This document shows, in pieces, positions 61,105 to 64,000 of a stretch of DNA of 64,000 nt. This DNA is from an uncultured Alistipes sp. GTDB taxonomy: Bacteria > Bacteroidota > Bacteroidia > Bacteroidales > Rikenellaceae. Below the pieces are notes generated by a model. It made no database searches, was not told the origin of the DNA, and saw only the letters and a list, made by a program, of their open reading frames with translations. Made by a program: the position numbers and the translations under genes. How positions within the stretch are numbered: the first letter of the stretch is position 1; each line of letters starts with the position of its first letter. The DNA lies in NCBI GenBank assembly GCA_944320685.1, contig CALUIK010000002.1, forward strand, positions 1 through 64,000. Reading direction: 5' to 3'.

Positions 61105-64000
61105 ATGCAAAGCAAAGGTGCAATTAAATTCCTCACGATCGTCTTTGTGATCGCGTGTGTGTACCAGCTCATGTTCTCGCTCAAGACGTACAACGCCGAG
61201 AAGAAGGCGGCCGAGTATGCGGCAGCGTTCGACGAGACGGAGCAGGCCGAGAAAGAGGCCTATTATCTGGACTCGATCCAGAACAGTCCCATCTACAATT
61301 TCTTGGGCCTGAAGAAATTTACCTACAAGGAGTGTAAGGAGAAAGAGGTGAACCTCGGCCTCGACCTCAAGGGCGGCATGAACGTGATGCTCGAGATCGA
61401 AGTGCAGGATCTCGTCAAGTCGCTTGCCGGCGACAGCCAGAACGATCCCGCCTTCGTGGAGGCGATGAATCGCGCCAACGAGGCGATGAAAGCCGGTACG
61501 AACGACTATATAGGGGTTTTCGCCGAGGCTTACAGCGAGATAACCAACGGTGCGCCTTTGGCCGCCATCTTCGTAGGTCCCGACCGCAAGGACATAACCC
61601 CTAACAGTACTGACGAGGAGGTTGTCAAGGTCCTCAAGGAGGAGACGGATGCCGCTATCGCCGCATCGTTCAACATCCTGCGCAACCGTATCGACCACTT
61701 CGGCGTTACGCAGCCCAACATACAGCGTCTGCCCAACTCGAACCGTATCATGGTCGAACTGCCGGGAGTCAAGGAACCCGAACGTGTGCGCAAGCTGCTT
61801 CAGGGATCCGCTTCGCTCGAGTTCTGGACAACGTTCGATTACGGTGAGGTTCTTCCCCTCCTGTCGGAGGCCGACCGCCTTATCAAGAGCACGATTGATG
61901 CAGCAGAGCCCGCCGATTCTGTCGCCGCGGCCGAGCCTGTTGCCGAGGAGGGCGCCGATAGCGCCGCTTCGGACCTTGTAGCCGAGGTTGCACAGAACGC
62001 ATCGCAGGAGGATCAGACGGCACAGAGCGCGCATTTCACCGCCGAGGAGAATCCGCTCTTCGCGCTGCTTGACCCCTATTACGGCGGCGGTGCCATCGTG
62101 GGTGCTGCGGCTGCGGCCGACATTCCTGCCATCAACGCATATCTGGAGCGTGCAGATGTGCAGAACCTCTTCCCGAGCGACCTCGTCTTCAAGTGGGGCA
62201 TCAAGGGAGAGGATATGTTCGACGGCCGTTATGCACTTTATGCCCTGCGTTCTATCGACGGCAAGCCCGCCATGGACGGCGGTGCCGTATCGACCGCTTC
62301 GGAAACCTATGCCGAGCGCGGCGCGACGGCGGAGGTGAACCTTACGATGACTTCGGCCGGTACGTCGGAGTGGGCGCAACTCACGGGACAGAACGTGGGC
62401 AAGGCCATCGCCATCGTCCTCGACGGTTATGTCTATTCGGCTCCGAGGGTAGAGGGCAAGATCGACGGCGGCACCTCGCGTATCACGGGCAACTTCACCA
62501 TACAGGAGGCTCAGGACTTGGCCAACGTGCTCAAGTCGGGTAAGGTCCCCGCACCTGCACGCATCATCCAGGATACCGTGGTCGGCCCGTCTCTGGGTGC
62601 CGAGTCCATTAATGCCGGCATGTTCTCGTTCGTGCTGGCCTTCGTGCTGGTGCTCCTTTATATGGGACTCTTCTACAAGACGGCGGGATGGATGGCCGAC
62701 GTGGCACTTATCCTCAATGTCTTCCTGCTTATGGGTGTGCTGGTGTCGTTCGGCGCAGTATTGACGCTGCCCGGTATAGCCGGTATCGTGCTTACGATGG
62801 GTATGGCCGTCGATGCCAATGTGATCATCTACGAACGTATCAAGGAGGAGCTGCGCGGCGGCAAGGGCCTTTCGCTGGCTATCAAGGACGGATTCTCGAA
62901 TGCCTACTCTGCCATCATCGACGGTAACCTTACCACGATCATCACGGGTATCGTGCTCTTCGTCTTCGGTACGGGTCCTGTTCAGGGCTTCGCCACCACG
63001 CTTATCATCGGTATCCTGACTTCGCTCTACTGCTCGATCTTCATCACTCGCATGCTGCTTGAGTGGATCGTCGACAAGTGGGGCTCGGTATCGTTCTCGC
63101 GTTCGTGGTCTGAGAATTGGCTTTCGAACGTATCGTTCGATTTCATCGACAAGCGCAAGATATCGTATGCTATCTCGGGTACGCTGATCGTCGTATCGCT
63201 GATCTCGCTTATTTTCCACGGTCTGAATACGGGTGTCGACTTTACCGGCGGCCGTACGTACGTGGTGCGTTTCGACAGCAATGTCTCGGTAGAGGATGTC
63301 CGCAAGGCCCTCGACGAGACCTTCGTCAGCGATGACGAGGCCATGAAGTCGAACGAGGTGAAGCAGTACGGTAGCGGCAACCAGATGCGTATCGTAACCC
63401 AGTACAAGTTCGACGATACGTCGGAGGAGACTACGGCCGAGGTAGACGCCCTGCTCTACGAGGCTCTCAAGGGCTTCTACACCTATCCCATCACGCTCGA
63501 TGGCTTCATCAGCACGCAGGAGGATATAAACGGTATCATTTCTTCTGACAAGATCGGTCCATCGATCGCAAAGGATATGACCTACAACGCAATCTATGCG
63601 GTGCTCTTCTCGCTTATTGCCATAGGCCTCTACATCACCTTCCGATTCAAGAGGTGGCAGTGGGCTACAGGTGCGACGCTGGCATTGGCGCATAATGCCT
63701 TCCTCGTGGTCGGTATCTTCTCGATATTCTATACGGTGATGCCGTTCAACCTCGAGGTCAATCAGGCCTTCATTGCGGCGATCCTTACGATCATCGGTTA
63801 CTCGATCAACGATACGGTGGTGATCTTCGACCGTATCCGCGAATATCTGACGCTCTACCCGAAGCGCCCCATAGCCGAGAATATCAACAAGGCGATATGT
63901 TCGACCTTGTCCCGTACGATGAACACTTCGGGTACTACGATCGTGACGCTGCTGGCCATGTTCATTCTGGGCGGCGAGACGATGCGCGGATTTATCTTCG
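61105..64000 (+). CDS. secDF: Protein translocase subunits SecD-SecF fusion, incomplete at window end
   Basis: SecDF uses proton flow to help proteins leave the Sec channel on the periplasmic side. The frame starts at ATG 61105 (MQSKGAIKFL) and is open to the last base, so at least 965 residues are present and the true stop is outside. SecD parts: the first helix (FLTIVFVIACVYQ), P1 domain motifs VNLGLDLKGGMNV and FNILRNRIDHFGV, and the helix block around VLTMGMAVDANVIIYERIKEEL. SecF parts start after about residue 690 with a new helix and GLNTGVDFTGGRTY, then YSINDTVVIFDRIRE. SecD carries an Ala/Glu-rich insert (about 272-315). The fused form is normal in Bacteroidota. Confidence 0.96.
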   Translation, partial: MQSKGAIKFLTIVFVIACVYQLMFSLKTYNAEKKAAEYAAAFDETEQAEKEAYYLDSIQNSPIYNFLGLKKFTYKECKEKEVNLGLDLKGGMNVMLEIEVQDLVKSLAGDSQNDPAFVEAMNRANEAMKAGTNDYIGVFAEAYSEITNGAPLAAIFVGPDRKDITPNSTDEEVVKVLKEETDAAIAASFNILRNRIDHFGVTQPNIQRLPNSNRIMVELPGVKEPERVRKLLQGSASLEFWTTFDYGEVLPLLSEADRLIKSTIDAAEPADSVAAAEPVAEEGADSAASDLVAEVAQNASQEDQTAQSAHFTAEENPLFALLDPYYGGGAIVGAAAAADIPAINAYLERADVQNLFPSDLVFKWGIKGEDMFDGRYALYALRSIDGKPAMDGGAVSTASETYAERGATAEVNLTMTSAGTSEWAQLTGQNVGKAIAIVLDGYVYSAPRVEGKIDGGTSRITGNFTIQEAQDLANVLKSGKVPAPARIIQDTVVGPSLGAESINAGMFSFVLAFVLVLLYMGLFYKTAGWMADVALILNVFLLMGVLVSFGAVLTLPGIAGIVLTMGMAVDANVIIYERIKEELRGGKGLSLAIKDGFSNAYSAIIDGNLTTIITGIVLFVFGTGPVQGFATTLIIGILTSLYCSIFITRMLLEWIVDKWGSVSFSRSWSENWLSNVSFDFIDKRKISYAISGTLIVVSLISLIFHGLNTGVDFTGGRTYVVRFDSNVSVEDVRKALDETFVSDDEAMKSNEVKQYGSGNQMRIVTQYKFDDTSEETTAEVDALLYEALKGFYTYPITLDGFISTQEDINGIISSDKIGPSIAKDMTYNAIYAVLFSLIAIGLYITFRFKRWQWATGATLALAHNAFLVVGIFSIFYTVMPFNLEVNQAFIAAILTIIGYSINDTVVIFDRIREYLTLYPKRPIAENINKAICSTLSRTMNTSGTTIVTLLAMFILGGETMRGFIF

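Noticed and set aside
61027..63693. An 888-codon minus-strand frame opposite secDF
   Set aside because: It is a long antisense shadow of a GC-rich coding sequence, with Arg/His/Gly/Asp/Glu-rich composition and no recognisable domain. The plus strand encodes unmistakable SecDF.
1..64000. Search for mobile elements, prophage genes, tRNAs, CRISPR repeats and toxin-antitoxin pairs
   Set aside because: No transposase, integrase, recombinase, CRISPR repeat spacing, tRNA cloverleaf or short paired toxin/antitoxin genes were recognised by eye. The region looks like a stable core chromosome.

Overview
The window is a gene-dense stretch of a Bacteroidales chromosome, most likely Rikenellaceae/Alistipes or a close relative. 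That placement is inferred from GC-rich coding sequence, several exact matches to the Bacteroidota sigma-ABfr promoter (TTTG, 19-21 nt, TAnnTTTG), few Shine-Dalgarno sites, and Bacteroidota-specific families: a CCDC81-type HU-domain membrane protein, a stand-alone TonB plug protein, lipidated FKBP and Skp proteins, fused SecDF and a DUF6057 protein. I see no tRNA, rRNA, CRISPR array, insertion sequence or prophage.

Layout. Positions 167-12196 (minus strand) hold one complete branched-chain amino acid operon, ilvD-ilvB-ilvN-ilvC-leuA-leuC-leuD-leuB-ilvA-yccF. Ahead of it are a sigma-ABfr promoter, an 18-residue leader peptide packed with Ile, Leu and Val codons, and two mutually exclusive hairpins: a textbook ribosome-mediated attenuator. 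Positions 12461-20733 carry a fructokinase-like sugar kinase, a ferredoxin-like protein, the luxS-mtn activated-methyl recycling pair, a ZIP metal transporter, a Nudix hydrolase, a membrane LytTR regulator, ispD with two small overlapping partners, and an M23 endopeptidase lipoprotein. Positions 20820-33552 carry lpxK, ssb, an SDR, a metallo-hydrolase, rnhA, a glycoside hydrolase, valS, a CxxCH-containing beta-propeller lipoprotein paired with a DUF6057 membrane protein, and an ion antiporter.

Positions 33788-46314 carry lon, the Kdo-forming genes kdsB-kdsA-kdsD (which meet lpxK in lipid A/LPS synthesis), a DUF1080/ApbE/Gfo-Idh-MocA group that may handle 3-keto-glycosides or related sugars, a UbiD decarboxylase, a helix-hairpin-helix protein and rpsU. 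Positions 46373-55548 form an envelope block: HU-CCDC81 protein, a sigma-54 activator without receiver, lptE, a small protein, secG, cdaA, a lipidated Skp, ruvA and two FKBP-like lipoproteins. The second of these has a 50-residue tract of 30 Tyr and 14 Asn inserted in its last FKBP-like domain. The right end has a purine-strand repeat patch, an orphan TonB plug protein, dnaK, a GH51 arabinofuranosidase and the start of secDF, which runs off the window.

The observations most worth following are the ilv-leu attenuator, the Tyr/Asn-rich insertion, the likely promoters buried in upstream coding sequence before rpsU and secG (visible as sudden AT-rich, rare-codon patches), and the CxxCH motif in the propeller lipoprotein. 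All assignments are from reading the sequence; no database search was run.
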